DNA of 64,000 nucleotides. It comes from Oopsacas minuta (lineage: Eukaryota > Porifera > Hexactinellida > Lyssacinosida > Leucopsacidae). The notes under the pieces are model-generated. The model did not search any database. It was not told the DNA's origin and saw only the letters and a list, made by a program, of their open reading frames with translations. Both the position numbers and the translations under genes were made by a program. This document shows, piece by piece, positions 41,669-56,158 of this stretch. The DNA is taken from the NCBI GenBank assembly GCA_024704765.1, contig JAKMXF010000343.1, forward strand, positions 248,001 to 312,000, written 5' to 3'. Each line of letters begins with the position of its first letter. Within the stretch, counting starts at the first letter, position 1.

Positions 41669-42825
41669 ATGTCATACGGTAATCCAAACCAATACCAACA
41701 ACCACCTCAAAACTACAACCCTCAGGTGTATGCGCCTTCTCATCCTCCTGGTCACGCTCCCCATGCCCCCCCTGGGTACAACACAGGAGCGGGAGCACAA
41801 GGGTACACACCGTATAATCCCGCTCAAGCTGCTCCTCAGGTAGCGTATCATGGAGCAGCTCCTCCTTCATACGGCCAGGGACAGCCTCCTTCTACTGGTG
41901 GTTATGGAGCTCCTGCTGGATACAGTCAACCTCCTCAATACGGAGCTCAACCTCCTGCTGGATATAGTCAACAATCTCAATACGGATCTCCTTCATCTAC
42001 CTATGCCCCTCCAGGTAATTACTTGTAGACACTGTAACCTGATCCAAGTGTACGTCTTATCCTAATAAAGATTGTATTATAATGAATTTTCCGTTTGCAG
42101 GAAGTGCGTACTTGCCCACCAGGTCTACTTCCCCTGTATAAATTCATTGGGTAGCTATCGTAGACAGGTTCAAATTTTGTTATTAATACAATTTATTTAA
42201 TATTTCTCTTCTCACAGCTTCCAACCCTTACGCTACCAGTCACAGCGGAGCACCTGGCTACCCCACTCAGGCCCCTCCCGTCCCAGCTGGACCCCCCTGT
42301 CCCCCAGGAGTAGATCCTACCCTCTGGCAAGTATTCAAAGTAGTTGACAGTAATAACAGTAATTCTATAAGTGCTAATGAGCTACAGCAAGCTCTTGCTA
42401 ACAATAACTGGACACAGTTTAATTCTGAAACGTGTCGACTGTTGATTGGTCAATTCGACCAGAATAAAGACGGCTCGATTGATATTTACGAATTCTCACA
42501 CCTTTGGAAGTATATCCAGGATTGGAGACAGTGCTTTGAGGGATTTGACACTGATAAATCGGGGACTATCGATGTGAACGAGTTACAACAGGCTTTTCAG
42601 ACGTTCGGCTATCGACTGTCTATCGAATTCTGTAGCTTATGCACACGCGTATTTGACCGTAGCGACAAACACTCAATGAATTTCGATAGTTTCATTCAAT
42701 GCTGTGTTTTAATGCGCTCTCTAACTGACTCGTTTCGTAGAAGAGACACAAATCTGAATGGGCAAATTAACGTCAGCTATGAGGATTTCTTAGAAATGGT
42801 AATCGATAATACAGTCACCAACTAA
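41669..42825 (+). CDS. PEF1: Penta-EF-hand protein, peflin-like
   Basis: Two exons, 41669-42014 and 42218-42825, join in frame to 317 residues. Peflin is a Ca2+-dependent adaptor that pairs with ALG-2 and regulates COPII vesicle budding. Residues 1-150 are Gly/Tyr/Pro/Gln-rich with repeated GYSQ(P/Q)PQYG units, the peflin-type long N-terminus. Five EF-hand loops follow: DSNNSNSISANE, DQNKDGSIDIYE, DTDKSGTIDVNE, a degenerate DRSDKHSMNFDS and DTNLNGQINVSY. The long N-terminus favours peflin over ALG-2 (PDCD6), whose tail is short. I chose the ATG at 41669, which gives MSYGN. If intron 1 is retained, translation stops after four codons, and an AATAAA lies there. Confidence 0.85.
42064..42069 (+). 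promoter_or_regulatory. Intronic AATAAA in PEF1 intron 1
   Basis: AATAAA occurs 36 bp after the stop codon (42026-42028) that would end a retained-intron transcript. This would allow a short isoform with only the GYP-rich domain. Confidence 0.35.
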
Positions 42826-43270
42826 TATACACAAAAATGTATTATACGTATATTATAAATTGTTTTGTAGGTGATGGATACTGGTATTCTTTAAGTGACT
42901 AGAGAGATGAGCAAACTCATTTATATACTGTGCCCTATTTCGATTGATTTCTACTTATTTGGTGTACGTAGCTATTATGATTTATTATTGATTCTGTATT
43001 TAGTTAGTATTTGTGATAATTATATATCCTCACATCTGTTTATGTAACTTCTGTCGATTCAGTGTACAAGTCTACTCCATTTCAAATAAAAATCACTATT
43101 GTGTGAGGTTGAATATAACTTTATGTATGACCCAGTAGAGCCATGCTTTAATGTGAACGTAGTTCATTATACATACCTGGATAGATAATGCCTAAGGTGT
43201 ATGTTGTTAATTAAACCTAATACTACTAATATCTCTAATAAGCATATCTACAGTCTAGTCCCTTAATACT
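42826..43270. other. PEF1-MAPKAPK intergenic region
   Basis: AT-rich spacer. It contains AATAAA at about 43085, which could be the distal PEF1 poly(A) signal. No repeat family or RNA gene was recognised. Confidence 0.4.
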
Positions 43271-44446
43271 ATGGTTTCTCGATCTTCTGGTAAAGACAAT
43301 ACAAATATATTCAGATGGAGTTTAGGTCCTAAACCTCGTTCACCGTTAGAACTTAACATACACAAGGAACAGGTTGAAAAGTATTATGATATACATTGGA
43401 ATAATATTGTAGGTGAGGGGGTAAGCGGAGCTGTATGTGAATGCGAATCAATCGAAACTGGCAAGAAATTCGTGCTTAAAGTATTAGCAAAGAACGAATA
43501 TTCATTCCGTGAGATACAACTGCATTATATATCATCCAATTCCAAAAATGTCGTACAAATCGAGGCTGTTTATGAGTGTTTTATGCGTGCAAGCTGTGTG
43601 CCGGATTCCTCGAAAATTCTATGTTACGCTATCGTAATGGAATACATGGAGGGCGGCGATTTGTATGATTTTATATCAACGAAGGGGAGTTTCACTGAAA
43701 AGGAAGCAGCTCATATTATCCTACAAATCTGCGAGGCACTATTCCATCTCCATTCTTTAAACATAGCGCACAGAGATCTCAAACCTGAGAATAGTCTAAC
43801 AAATATTCGAGCTACTAAAATTAACCATGAAAATACTATCAAAGACTTGATCATTAAAATAACAGATTTCGGATACGCGAAAGAGGATGACCAACAAATG
43901 AAAAGTCCCTTATACACTCCATACTATGTACCACCGGAAGTTATAGTTAATGACGCCTTCTGGCCTGGGGCTTACGTACATTTCTATGATAAAAGTTGTG
44001 ATATGTGGTCTTTGGGGGTCATTATATATATTATTTTATGCGGATATCCTCCTTTCTATCCAGAGATGGAAAATAGGGAAATTACAAGTGAAATGGTGGA
44101 GAAAATAAAATTCGGTTGTTACACTTTCCCTGAACACGATTGGAAGGATATTTCAATGGACGCGAAAGATCTGATAAGGAAATTACTAGTTGTAGAGCCA
44201 AATAAACGACTGACTTCAGTTGAAGTTATCACGCATCCATGGCTGAATAAGAAACTTCCAAACACACCACTTTCCACCCCGAAAAATGCCGCGAGAATGA
44301 AAAGTTTATATACGATACAAACATTCTCAGACATGAGGGAAGAGATGAGGGCTAGATCTAAAACTACGAAAGAGACAGTTGGGACAAAGCTTAGTCTAAA
44401 TTCAATAGATCCTGATATAATGTATAAGAGACGGGAAACTAGTTAA
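43271..44446 (+). CDS. MAPKAPK2: MAP kinase-activated protein kinase 2/3-like
   Basis: A single-exon frame of 391 residues, matching the family length of about 400. The kinase acts downstream of p38 and phosphorylates small heat-shock proteins and mRNA-stability factors. The glycine loop GEGVSGAV, the lysine in FVLKVL, HRDLKPEN and DFGYAKE are present. The activation loop has KSPLYTPYYVPPEV in place of TTPCYTPYYVAPEV, keeping an SP site for p38. The CDMWSLGVIIYIILCGYPPF block is diagnostic. The C-terminal LPNTPLSTP matches the regulatory TP site of MK2/3, followed by the autoinhibitory helix (FSDMREEM). About 12 extra residues sit between the catalytic loop and DFG. No clear nuclear-export or docking tail beyond KRRE was defined. 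Confidence 0.88.
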   Translation: MVSRSSGKDNTNIFRWSLGPKPRSPLELNIHKEQVEKYYDIHWNNIVGEGVSGAVCECESIETGKKFVLKVLAKNEYSFREIQLHYISSNSKNVVQIEAVYECFMRASCVPDSSKILCYAIVMEYMEGGDLYDFISTKGSFTEKEAAHIILQICEALFHLHSLNIAHRDLKPENSLTNIRATKINHENTIKDLIIKITDFGYAKEDDQQMKSPLYTPYYVPPEVIVNDAFWPGAYVHFYDKSCDMWSLGVIIYIILCGYPPFYPEMENREITSEMVEKIKFGCYTFPEHDWKDISMDAKDLIRKLLVVEPNKRLTSVEVITHPWLNKKLPNTPLSTPKNAARMKSLYTIQTFSDMREEMRARSKTTKETVGTKLSLNSIDPDIMYKRRETS

Positions 44447-45165
44447 GTTTTATTTGTATAGAAATATATAGCTGGGATTGTTACATATTTATCACTGCTT
44501 TTATATTTATACTTTTGTTGAGTTATCGTCATTGTACATTCATTCTGTTTTCAAATGATTCAAGGGAATTTCGGCTTATACATGTGTACAGTGTAACACG
44601 GTTAATACGAATTTCCAGACAATACGAAGCAAATATTTACACAAAAAATCAGGTTCCTACAATGGTTATCCAATTGGTATTACTCTGGATAAAGCGAACA
44701 CATTTTGACCGTCCCGTTGGTGTTCGTATTAACGATGTTCTACTGTATTCGTCCAAGACTCATATATCGTAATCCTACATGCATAATCTGAGATTATCGG
44801 CCGTCCAAACGTTACTAACAATGGGAGAGCTTGTCTGTTAATTATTTCAGGTGATGAACTCATAGCTAAGGTTATCAATGTTCATTTATTAATTTTGGGA
44901 GATTTGTTATAACTCTAATCGTTAGCGTATATCGAGTATGTTCATATACATTTTAATTAATGCCCAAACGGGGAGGGAAGCTTAGAGATAGCGAGCTCAT
45001 AAAAATCCCCAAATATTATATCAATATAATTCATGAAAACGAATCCATATCTTTCCTTATTTACTATCTGTATTTAATTCCCACAACAACACTTATAAGC
45101 TCTATTCAATAAATACGTATATATTTCTCACATTCCCTTCATTTATATTATTTTGTAGTCTCAAA
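44447..45165. other. MAPKAPK-CTR intergenic region
   Basis: Spacer of about 720 bp dominated by a family C element (44589-44749). The rest is AT-rich without recognisable genes. Confidence 0.5.
44589..44749. mobile_element. Family C element
   Basis: TA|CAGTGTAACACGGTTAATAC at the left and GTATTAACGATGTTCTACTG|TA at the right. The inner segment GTTATCCAATTGGTATTACT is shared almost exactly with the copy in LARS1 intron 1. Confidence 0.78.
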
Positions 45166-45708
45166 ATGCATATGAACATGACCATGACAATGCAAATGTA
45201 TTTCACAACCAGTACAGATGTATTCGTATTATTCAAAGAATTCCATGTACAAACACCTGGACAAATGGTTGCTGCATTTGTTGGCGTGTTTATTTTCGCG
45301 ATTCTAAGTGAGGGATTAAAAATAGTCCGTGAATATGTGAACTACTTTATTAGCACACTAAATATCCGAATATGCACCTCAGGAAATTCAATCCAAGAGG
45401 AAGACCGCAGTAAATATGAGCCTCTGTTGCCAAGTGACAAGCCCCCGCAAATGTCAAATGCGAATAAAAACACGAACGAATTTATCGGTCATATTACACT
45501 AACATTATTACAAACTATTCAATATATCATCGGCTATCTACTCATGTTAATCGCTATGACATTCAATCTGTGGTTATTCCTGGCTGTTGTCCTTGGTATG
45601 GGGACTGGTTATTTTCTGTTCGCTTGGATGAAAAAGAGAATTCCTCATCATAAGAATAAATCTGAAAGTTTCATCGCTTCTCAAGATGCATGTGATTGTC
45701 TTAATTGA
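45166..45708 (+). CDS. SLC31A1: CTR-type high-affinity copper transporter
   Basis: A single-exon frame of 180 residues, similar to CTR1 (190). The trimeric channel imports Cu(I). The extracellular N-terminus is short and Met-rich (MHMNMTMTMQM), a copper-binding feature. TM1 is GQMVAAFVGVFIFAILSEGL. A cytosolic loop follows. TM2 contains the MxxxM selectivity motif (MLIAM), and TM3 has the GxxxG packing motif in GMGTGYFLF. The C-terminus ends Cys-Asp-Cys-Leu-Asn, resembling the metal-binding HCH end of human CTR1. CTR1 versus the paralogue CTR2 cannot be settled by eye; the Met-rich N-terminus favours CTR1. Confidence 0.88.
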   Translation: MHMNMTMTMQMYFTTSTDVFVLFKEFHVQTPGQMVAAFVGVFIFAILSEGLKIVREYVNYFISTLNIRICTSGNSIQEEDRSKYEPLLPSDKPPQMSNANKNTNEFIGHITLTLLQTIQYIIGYLLMLIAMTFNLWLFLAVVLGMGTGYFLFAWMKKRIPHHKNKSESFIASQDACDCLN

Positions 45709-46548
45709 TTTTATTCGATTTGATGTATTATGTTGTTAGTATATTCTCGCAATATTTTTTGAATCCATATTGCGGTTTGATTTATTATTATATATTCAAG
45801 ACCCCTCTTCTTGTAATTAAGCTTTATACTTTTTATTTTGGTGGACAATTCCTTGCTAATAATATTTCATTTGCATATTTCTGAGGGAATTTATAATTTG
45901 GTAATATGCGTATACTATTTGTAGTTTATTTCTAGGATTGTAAGGGCATTTAGTATATTCTAAGTTTGGTATGTTATTTATGAAATATTTGTTTTGCTTT
46001 GCGTACTATATAACTCAGGAAATGCACCAGACCAGTAATAGCATAGAACGTGACCTTCTTGTATAGCAGGGCCAGGCATATGGAGGATTGGATATTATGT
46101 AGTCATCTTGTAGCTTGTTGGAGGATGAAATGGTGAATTGGTAGAATGCTATGAATCGCGAATTATTATCCTTTTATGAAGAAATATGTCACAGAGTATG
46201 GAATAATATTAAATCATTGGAGAAGATGATGAACTACATCAAATGAAGGAAATTTAAAATATTTGAAACATGTTCAGCCTGGATTCATTTTAAATCTCAT
46301 CCATTCATCTTCATTATTGAATTACTATATCCATTGTTATCAACAGACAATTAGTTATTTGAATCACCATAACAACAGTCTTACTCATTGGCATCCATAA
46401 TCCTTGTTTCTTTACCTATTGTCACCTAATCAGATACCATTGCTAACAATATACTCATATAACCAGTCACCCGCAAAATCAACACATTAATACATTACGC
46501 ATGTTTATAAATACGATAGAATCTGTGTAGAATATTATAATTACTAAA
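45709..46548. other. CTR-CHTOP intergenic region
   Basis: About 840 bp. A segment at 46060-46160 (TGTAGCTTGTTGGAGGATGA, then AGAATGCTATGAATCG) resembles parts of the foldback family H at 49535 and its relative near 50530. The rest is plain AT-rich sequence. Confidence 0.4.
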
Positions 46549-47130
46549 ATGGATTCAAAGATTGTACTCAAAAGTTCAACAAAAGTCTCACTGAGCGATC
46601 GATTCGCTAAAATTCAATCAAGAGCTAGTCAACAACAGCAAAGCCCAGCTGGCTTCGGAAATAGAAGAAATATTGGCGGCAGTTCGTCTTATAACAATCC
46701 ACTTTCCGTCAGTATCAAACGTGGAGCTATCGGATCAAGGAAGCAAGTTACAACTGATACATCAAGCAGATTACGTAGCGGAGGAAATATGAGAGGAGGC
46801 AGTTTAGCCTCCCGTTTACAAAAAAGACCCGTGAGAAATACTATACAGAACTATGTAACACAGGCTACACGTCCGGTGAGAGGGGGAGCTACTGGAGTGA
46901 GGGGATTTCAACGCGGCGGCGGACGGCGTGGAGGAGCGACGACTAGAGGCGGTGGACAAATGAACACTCGCTCATCACAGGGGGTACCTGGAAATACTCC
47001 AACCCGCGGCAAACGTACACAAGTTGCCGCTCCGAAGAAAGAAGACTTAGACAAAGATCTTGAATCTTACATGTCCAAGACGAAAGGATTTTTAGATGAG
47101 CAGTTAGATGATTACCATAAACAGAAATAG
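46549..47130 (+). CDS. CHTOP: Chromatin target of PRMT1 protein
   Basis: A single-exon frame of 193 residues (human about 248). CHTOP joins the TREX mRNA-export complex and is methylated by PRMT1. The N-terminus IVLKSSTKVSLSDRFAKIQ matches the conserved VVLKSTTKMSLNERF. The middle (about 75-150) is Gly/Arg-rich with RGG and RGGG repeats, the methylation substrate. The C-terminus DLDKDLESYMSKTKGFLDEQ matches the family's YMSKTKGHLDAEL block. The central RGG array is shorter than in vertebrates. The frame is intact. Confidence 0.9.
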   Translation: MDSKIVLKSSTKVSLSDRFAKIQSRASQQQQSPAGFGNRRNIGGSSSYNNPLSVSIKRGAIGSRKQVTTDTSSRLRSGGNMRGGSLASRLQKRPVRNTIQNYVTQATRPVRGGATGVRGFQRGGGRRGGATTRGGGQMNTRSSQGVPGNTPTRGKRTQVAAPKKEDLDKDLESYMSKTKGFLDEQLDDYHKQK

Positions 47131-47552
47131 AATAATTATGTGGTTGCCTAAGATTGATAACTCATCATTAGTCACTTGTGGGAGATAGTATGTTGTGTTG
47201 TAACGGGTATATTACTGGTCAGCTGATATGCTATGAATCAAATGTCTTTTATACATGGATAATATAATTGATCATTCTCCTATATTACATACAATTTCAG
47301 AGTACTTGGGAAGCGGGGACTATTCCTCGTAGGGGCTCTCTGGGATGGCATATTGATCCTGTATTAATGGGTGTAACACTTTCGGAATCTCCTAATTTCT
47401 GGGGATTGCGTTGTGTAACGTTGAATGTCCCATAAGTCTATAACACTGCCTAACTCTATTTATGTATAAAGAATCCTATTGGCGTCTTCAATTGATATTT
47501 TCGTATTCGTATCTTCTCATTTAGCAGCCCACTCACACTAGATGTTCTAGCT
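47131..47552. other. CHTOP-AADAC intergenic region
   Basis: About 420 bp with a moderately GC-rich patch at 47300-47420 (GGGAAGCGGGGACTATTCC). No gene or defined repeat was recognised. Confidence 0.35.
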
Positions 47553-48818
47553 ATGTCTCTACAACAAACTTATAATGCCAAATACATTACAATATTTGCT
47601 ATTACAGTCGCCATATTCTCCACTATCATTTTCTATGTGCTGTATGGCTGTAATATAGAAATCGAACACCATGAAATGTCATGTCCTATCGTATTCTACA
47701 CTGCATACTATCCATGGAAAGATACGTTAATTGTTGGCTTAATTTCCCTCGCATCTAAATGCGGTCTAGTTGAATTCAATTCTACATTCTCATACTACAT
47801 AGATGAAGCATCGAAGAACACGACTGAATTATTCATAACCCCAAATATGAGTAACATCACGCTATTTCCTGTATCTATACAGCTCCACGTCATCAAAGGT
47901 ACTAAAACATATATTTATACTCCAATCGGTCCCACAGAGACTTATCTCCAGCCTGGGTTTATATACTTACATGGAGGAGGTGGCGTGTCCGGAAGTTCAT
48001 CATATTATGACGCTACTTTAAGGTACTTAACACATCATACACAGCATAAAGTAATCGTACCAGAATATACAAAAGCACCGTTACAATTATTTCCTGAAGT
48101 AGAAGATGAATGTTTGAAAGTTGTTAGATATATTCTAGAAAATGGTGAAGAGTTTGGAATAGATACAAACCATTTATCGATAGGAGGAGACAGTTTTGGT
48201 GGTCATTTAACACTTTATATTGTAACTAAATGGAATATTATTAATAGCCACAAAAAGTTCAAATCCATTGCATTAATATACCCATCTATACAATGGTTGA
48301 ATTTAGAGTTTGAATCTTATAATAATCGAGTTAACGATAACAGGATCCTTTCTAAAAAGATGATAGCAAACTATTTGTCTATTGGGATATCAGGTAACCT
48401 GGAATTGGTCCCGTATATACTGAACTCTACTCTCCCAGTATTAAGCAAGGATTACACAGCTAAACGTAGCAAATATCCTCACTTATTTCATGAGGTCAAT
48501 TGGAATCCACCCCAGTTTTTAATAAACAAATATTCAAAATTTGCTGATGTTTTTCTGAGTCCTTATTCGAATTTCCTATTTCAAGAGGATTTATCTTACC
48601 TCCCTCCAACTCTTATAATCAGTGCTGAATACGATATACTATTCACTGAAGGCTTGCTATTTAAAGAAAGGCTACAACAATCTGGGGTAGAAGTATACCA
48701 TCATGTTTATGAGAAAATGTTCCATGGATTTACTTACCTGCATCCGCCAATAGTTAGGTTCACAGATACCATAAAGTCCTTACAAGATGTTGCACGCTTT
48801 GTAGCTAAAAAATTGTAA
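47553..48818 (+). CDS. AADAC: Arylacetamide deacetylase-like esterase
   Basis: A single-exon frame of 421 residues (AADAC family about 400). The proteins are ER type-II membrane esterases of the hormone-sensitive-lipase group, acting on acyl lipids and arylacetamides. A single N-terminal hydrophobic segment (about 11-30, YITIFAITVAIFSTIIFYVL) is the signal anchor. The oxyanion motif HGGG starts at H140. The nucleophile is S214 in GGDSFGGH, the acid D361 in SAEYDILFTEG and the base H391 in MFHGF, so the triad is complete. Which of AADAC, AADACL or NCEH1 it corresponds to needs a phylogeny. It lies on the plus strand before RPL29. Confidence 0.87.
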   Translation: MSLQQTYNAKYITIFAITVAIFSTIIFYVLYGCNIEIEHHEMSCPIVFYTAYYPWKDTLIVGLISLASKCGLVEFNSTFSYYIDEASKNTTELFITPNMSNITLFPVSIQLHVIKGTKTYIYTPIGPTETYLQPGFIYLHGGGGVSGSSSYYDATLRYLTHHTQHKVIVPEYTKAPLQLFPEVEDECLKVVRYILENGEEFGIDTNHLSIGGDSFGGHLTLYIVTKWNIINSHKKFKSIALIYPSIQWLNLEFESYNNRVNDNRILSKKMIANYLSIGISGNLELVPYILNSTLPVLSKDYTAKRSKYPHLFHEVNWNPPQFLINKYSKFADVFLSPYSNFLFQEDLSYLPPTLIISAEYDILFTEGLLFKERLQQSGVEVYHHVYEKMFHGFTYLHPPIVRFTDTIKSLQDVARFVAKKL

Positions 48819-49066
48819 TTTTCTAGTTTTATTTGCATTGAAAGTATTTTTTTATTTTCAATCACTTCACTTCAAATTATATCGCCAGATAGTTTATTTT
48901 GTTATTTTATGGGTGGAAACAATCGAGGATTTAATAAGCGAGGGGGAGGACATTATATTTTAAGCCAGCGTATCGGATCCCAGCTTAGGTTCATGCCCCC
49001 CTTTGTTGTCCACGGACGACTGCAGGGGGTCCAGTATCGCAATTTCGTATCCATGGTACTTACTAA

Positions 49067-49100
49067 TTTACAAGTAGGGTTAATTTCTACTACTTGTAAA
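49067..49100 (+). other. 11-bp perfect hairpin upstream of RPL29
   Basis: TTTACAAGTAG at 49067-49077 is the exact reverse complement of CTACTTGTAAA at 49090-49100, with a 12-base loop. It lies 45-78 bp before the RPL29 start, in the promoter or 5' UTR. Confidence 0.6.
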
Positions 49101-49144
49101 TATTGATATATTTATAGTGTTATAGCTATTGTGCCAGAAATATA

Positions 49145-49408
49145 ATGGCTAAGTCAAAGAATCATACTAATCACAATCAGAATAGAAAAGCTCACCGTAA
49201 CGGTATAAAGCGACCCAAAACTTATCGCTATCCCTCCCTCCGGGGGGTTGATCCCAAGCTTCTGAGGAATTTGAAGTTTGCTAGGAAGTACAACAAGAAA
49301 GGAAAGAAGACCGATTCGAAGCCTGTTGACACTCCAAAAGCTCCAGAAACAACTGCGCCGCAGCCTACTACAACTACTACTACTACCGCAAAGCCTACCG
49401 TTGCGTAG
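49145..49408 (+). CDS. RPL29: 60S ribosomal protein L29 (eL29)
   Basis: A single-exon frame of 87 residues. eL29 is a small basic protein of the large ribosomal subunit. The N-terminus [20 protein letters not shown] is diagnostic and is followed by [20 protein letters not shown] and FARKYNKKG. The C-terminal 20 residues are a Thr/Pro/Ala tail including TTTTTTT, a variable region in animals. The start lies directly after CAGAAATATA. The lack of introns is unusual for ribosomal protein genes, though a 5' UTR intron cannot be excluded. Confidence 0.95.
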   Translation: MAKSKNHTNHNQNRKAHRNGIKRPKTYRYPSLRGVDPKLLRNLKFARKYNKKGKKTDSKPVDTPKAPETTAPQPTTTTTTTAKPTVA

Positions 49409-52947
<3,539 letters not shown>

Positions 52948-53159
52948 ACAACAGTAATTTTATTGGACTTCTAAATCTGGACACAGATTATGGACTTGTA
53001 GTACTTTCCTCTCTCTCCTCTGTATATATAACTTACTAACCTGTGTTAATTACAAAGCTATTGTTATCCTCCTGTATTATCTATCTATCTATCTATTAGC
53101 ATAATATGCTATTGGGTTATGTTCTTTGGGGATTACGTAACTTATTTAGATTTCAAGTT

Positions 53160-53358
53160 TTTCAGAAATTCCCCCATCTATATCTTAGTTAACCATGGAT
53201 GGTGATGTAGCAAACTGCGTAGATGGGAGTCCTTAGATAATTCTGGCTATACCTCAACATCCTTGGTTTGAGGGGGTATTAGTGTAGAGCATATCCGCCT
53301 TCCATTGTTAAATACCTAATAACATGTAGATGTAGAGAAGGTAATTTCTGACTGTGTT
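53160..53358. mobile_element. Foldback element, diverged (family H)
   Basis: The left arm has CAGAAATTCCCCCATCTATA and TTAACCATGGATGG. The right arm has CCATTGTTAAATACC and GAGAAGGTAATTTCTGACTG in reverse complement. Confidence 0.55.
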
Positions 53359-54769
53359 CGTGAGCTACGTATTTCACGGACTGATACCATGGATATTTAT
53401 TATTTCTCTTGACAAACGAATTAGTAATGTAATGCTATAGACCAGTTGCAATTCCTTGCACCATATAAGGACATTTCGATTAGTTGCAGAATTGATTTGT
53501 AGATATAATCACTTACTTTCACTTGCAATTATTATACTACTTTCGGATGGAATATTTATTCATCACATCCTTATGTAGACATTTTACCAAGTGTCCGGCC
53601 GGTTTTACATAATAATCAGTATGACTTTTGTCCACGAATACTGCCATCCAAAACCAAACTAATATGTGTTAGTTACAATTATATCGATAAATCAGAAGCA
53701 TAGATAGACACAATAACTCATTTCAATGCCATACTTATAATTCATGCGAAAAAAGGCCACGAAAAGGATAAGTGCCCTGACACTTATTCAGGGAAATTCG
53801 GTATGTTTTAATAAATAGTTAATGCAAGTTTGCTTCGCTCACTTGCGCTACACAGCTTGTGAACACTTCGTGTCCATGGAAGTCACCCTACGAGTGCCTC
53901 TCATATGGCTATTATGTCAGAATCGAATGTAATGTATTTCCCCTGAGTCACTAAGAATTTAAGTTAGAACTTAGTGCTTAACTCATTAGTGAATACAACT
54001 GCACAGATTTGTGGATCGAATCTCTTCTTTCATTGTCATGGCACCGTTTGTAAATGTGTTAGCTAAATTTACTGACATATATAGAGTCGGCTTAAACTGT
54101 GATTAGACAATATCCCCAACAGCTTTATCCTCCATAATATTGCTAAAATAATGACTAGAATATTATTATACACACAGAGTTGGGCATATTTCCATTAACT
54201 CATTATATTGTGATATTTTATTAATAGAACATTTCATTCTAGATAGTTTATGAAGTGGAATAGGTAATACTTCATTTTTATAGCAGAAACCTTTCAGTAT
54301 GGTAATTATGTATGTTTTAAGAAGTCCCACTCTAACCTAATTTGGTCAATATAGACTAAACAAATTTGATGCTTTTTTAAATATGATAGTAATTCGATAA
54401 GACATATTCTCATTCCCTAAATGGCCTTCTCTTTTAGTAAATGGGATGTACACTTTGTATAAGAGGGAACTTACCTACTATATAATAATTCGCTTCCATC
54501 TTATGCTAGCTAAGTTCAAGTCAGTTTCTTAGAATTATGCTTGTAAGTATTTATGCTTTTGATTATACATATGTACGTATATAGGTTTGTGTTATATGGA
54601 CAAATTGAAAATGGCCAGTTCTCGTTAGTTATAATATCTCAAGATATTACGTCATCTTAATACCCCTCTCATCCTTGGAATTCAATTACTTTTACAGATA
54701 CTACTACTGATAAACAGTACTCTAATTTGACCAGAGAGGAGCACGATACACGAATTTTGGACATTCCTA

Positions 54770-54935
54770 CTTGCAAACAAATATTAGCGTTCGTTTGCAA
54801 GGAAAGACACGCAAACAAACACTAAAATTCTATTATTTAATACAAACTGTTGTTCTGTGCGTATTTAACGCACAGTTTGAGTAGTGGTAATGTGTCTTTC
54901 TTGCACTATTAGTGTTTCAGTTCGTTTGCAGGTAA
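54770..54935. repeat. Foldback with an internal perfect hairpin (family I)
   Basis: GTTCGTTTGCAAGGAAAGACAC at the left is mirrored by GTGTCTTTCTTGCACTATTA and GTTCGTTTGCAGG at the right. In the middle, 54855-54875 forms a perfect stem CTGTGCGT/ACGCACAG. Confidence 0.55.
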
Positions 54936-56027
54936 ACTGTTGCTGATACGTAATTTCCGAATTTTGACTTCACATTCATGTACTTACTGAGTCTCACTGT
55001 TTTGCAATACAAATTTTGATAATAAACTTTGTATAAACGCTATTCTGGATTGTATTTGAACTGAAACTCAATCGAACAAAACGCGAGTTACATTTTCTGA
55101 TTTTGTCCACACTGACAACGTATATTATATTTGCTTTGTAACACTCCTTTGAAATATTGAACTGTGTGGTCCATAATGCCAGCATTTGAATTAATTCAAA
55201 ATATTAATCATGTGTACACTTCTCTTAAACACACAGAATACTTGCTAATTTTACATTTCTATGCCGAGACGGTATTTCATTAATATTCAATTAAATGGAC
55301 ACATCGTTAGAATTTATTGATATATTGGGGGACAATTCGTAGCATGATATTTGTTGCTGGAATGTCATTATTAGGCATCTTCCATGTCTAGTGTTTGACT
55401 CATAATCAATCCGAGAACACACCCTGAAAACCTAATGTTGTGTAGGAGGACTGGGAATTCGCTGTATTTATTTTCACTCGTTTGCGGAGGTTACAGTGAT
55501 GTTAAAAGTAATCCACTTCTAACGAATAACCATACTTCATAATACATGAAGTATAGTTGTTCATATCTTATCAGTTCTTATTTATTCCATCGCGAATCTA
55601 AAGATTCTTCTAAGCCAAACAATACCAACCCCACTCTAGTAATTTCAATTAGCAGCTTTCTTCATAATTGCCAAATCAGTTCCAAGCTCTTTACATGTAT
55701 TCTATTGAATCTGTATATTCAGCTATGGGCTTCTAACTGATTCTAGGATTTGTTTGATTATTTCTATAGAATATTATTAACAGGGAAGGCTTCATTGTTA
55801 GCACCTACAAGTTTCTAAAGATCTCGAATTCTATCATTAATAATGTTTGAATATCATTTGTGATGTTTGTTTTTAGGCCTCTCTCTGTGTGAAGTGGTAG
55901 ATAGCTTGTAATGACCTGGTATGAGGCTAGGAATTATTTGTACAGCGTGTTGGAAATATTCAGGTCCATTGTGTTTAGTAAATTTGGCTGCCCCAAGGAT
56001 TATGTCAAAATCATGTCAATGGTATAG

Positions 56028-56158
56028 CCTCCATATCGGCTGTGGAAACGGAGTGATAAAGCGAAATTCTAGTCCCATACGAGTGAAACTCCACGAATGA
56101 GAAACGGGGTAGCATTTTTCGGCCTCTCTGGTACCCGTTTATGTAGGTTACACTGTAA
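56028..56158. mobile_element. Family B element
   Basis: GCCTCCATATCGGCTGTGGA at the left, the module GGGGTAGCATTTTTCGGCCT, and GTAGGTTACACTG|TA at the right. Confidence 0.68.

Noticed and set aside
44515-44772. 85-codon frame after the MAPKAPK gene
   Set aside because: It is a translation of a family C element.
48909-49106. 65-codon frame upstream of RPL29 starting MGGNNRGFNKRGGG
   Set aside because: It begins like an RGG protein but the rest is featureless and overlaps the likely RPL29 promoter and hairpin.
54994-55185. Minus-strand frame in the gene-poor region
   Set aside because: Short, no family resemblance, and no splice or start context; consistent with chance in AT-rich DNA.
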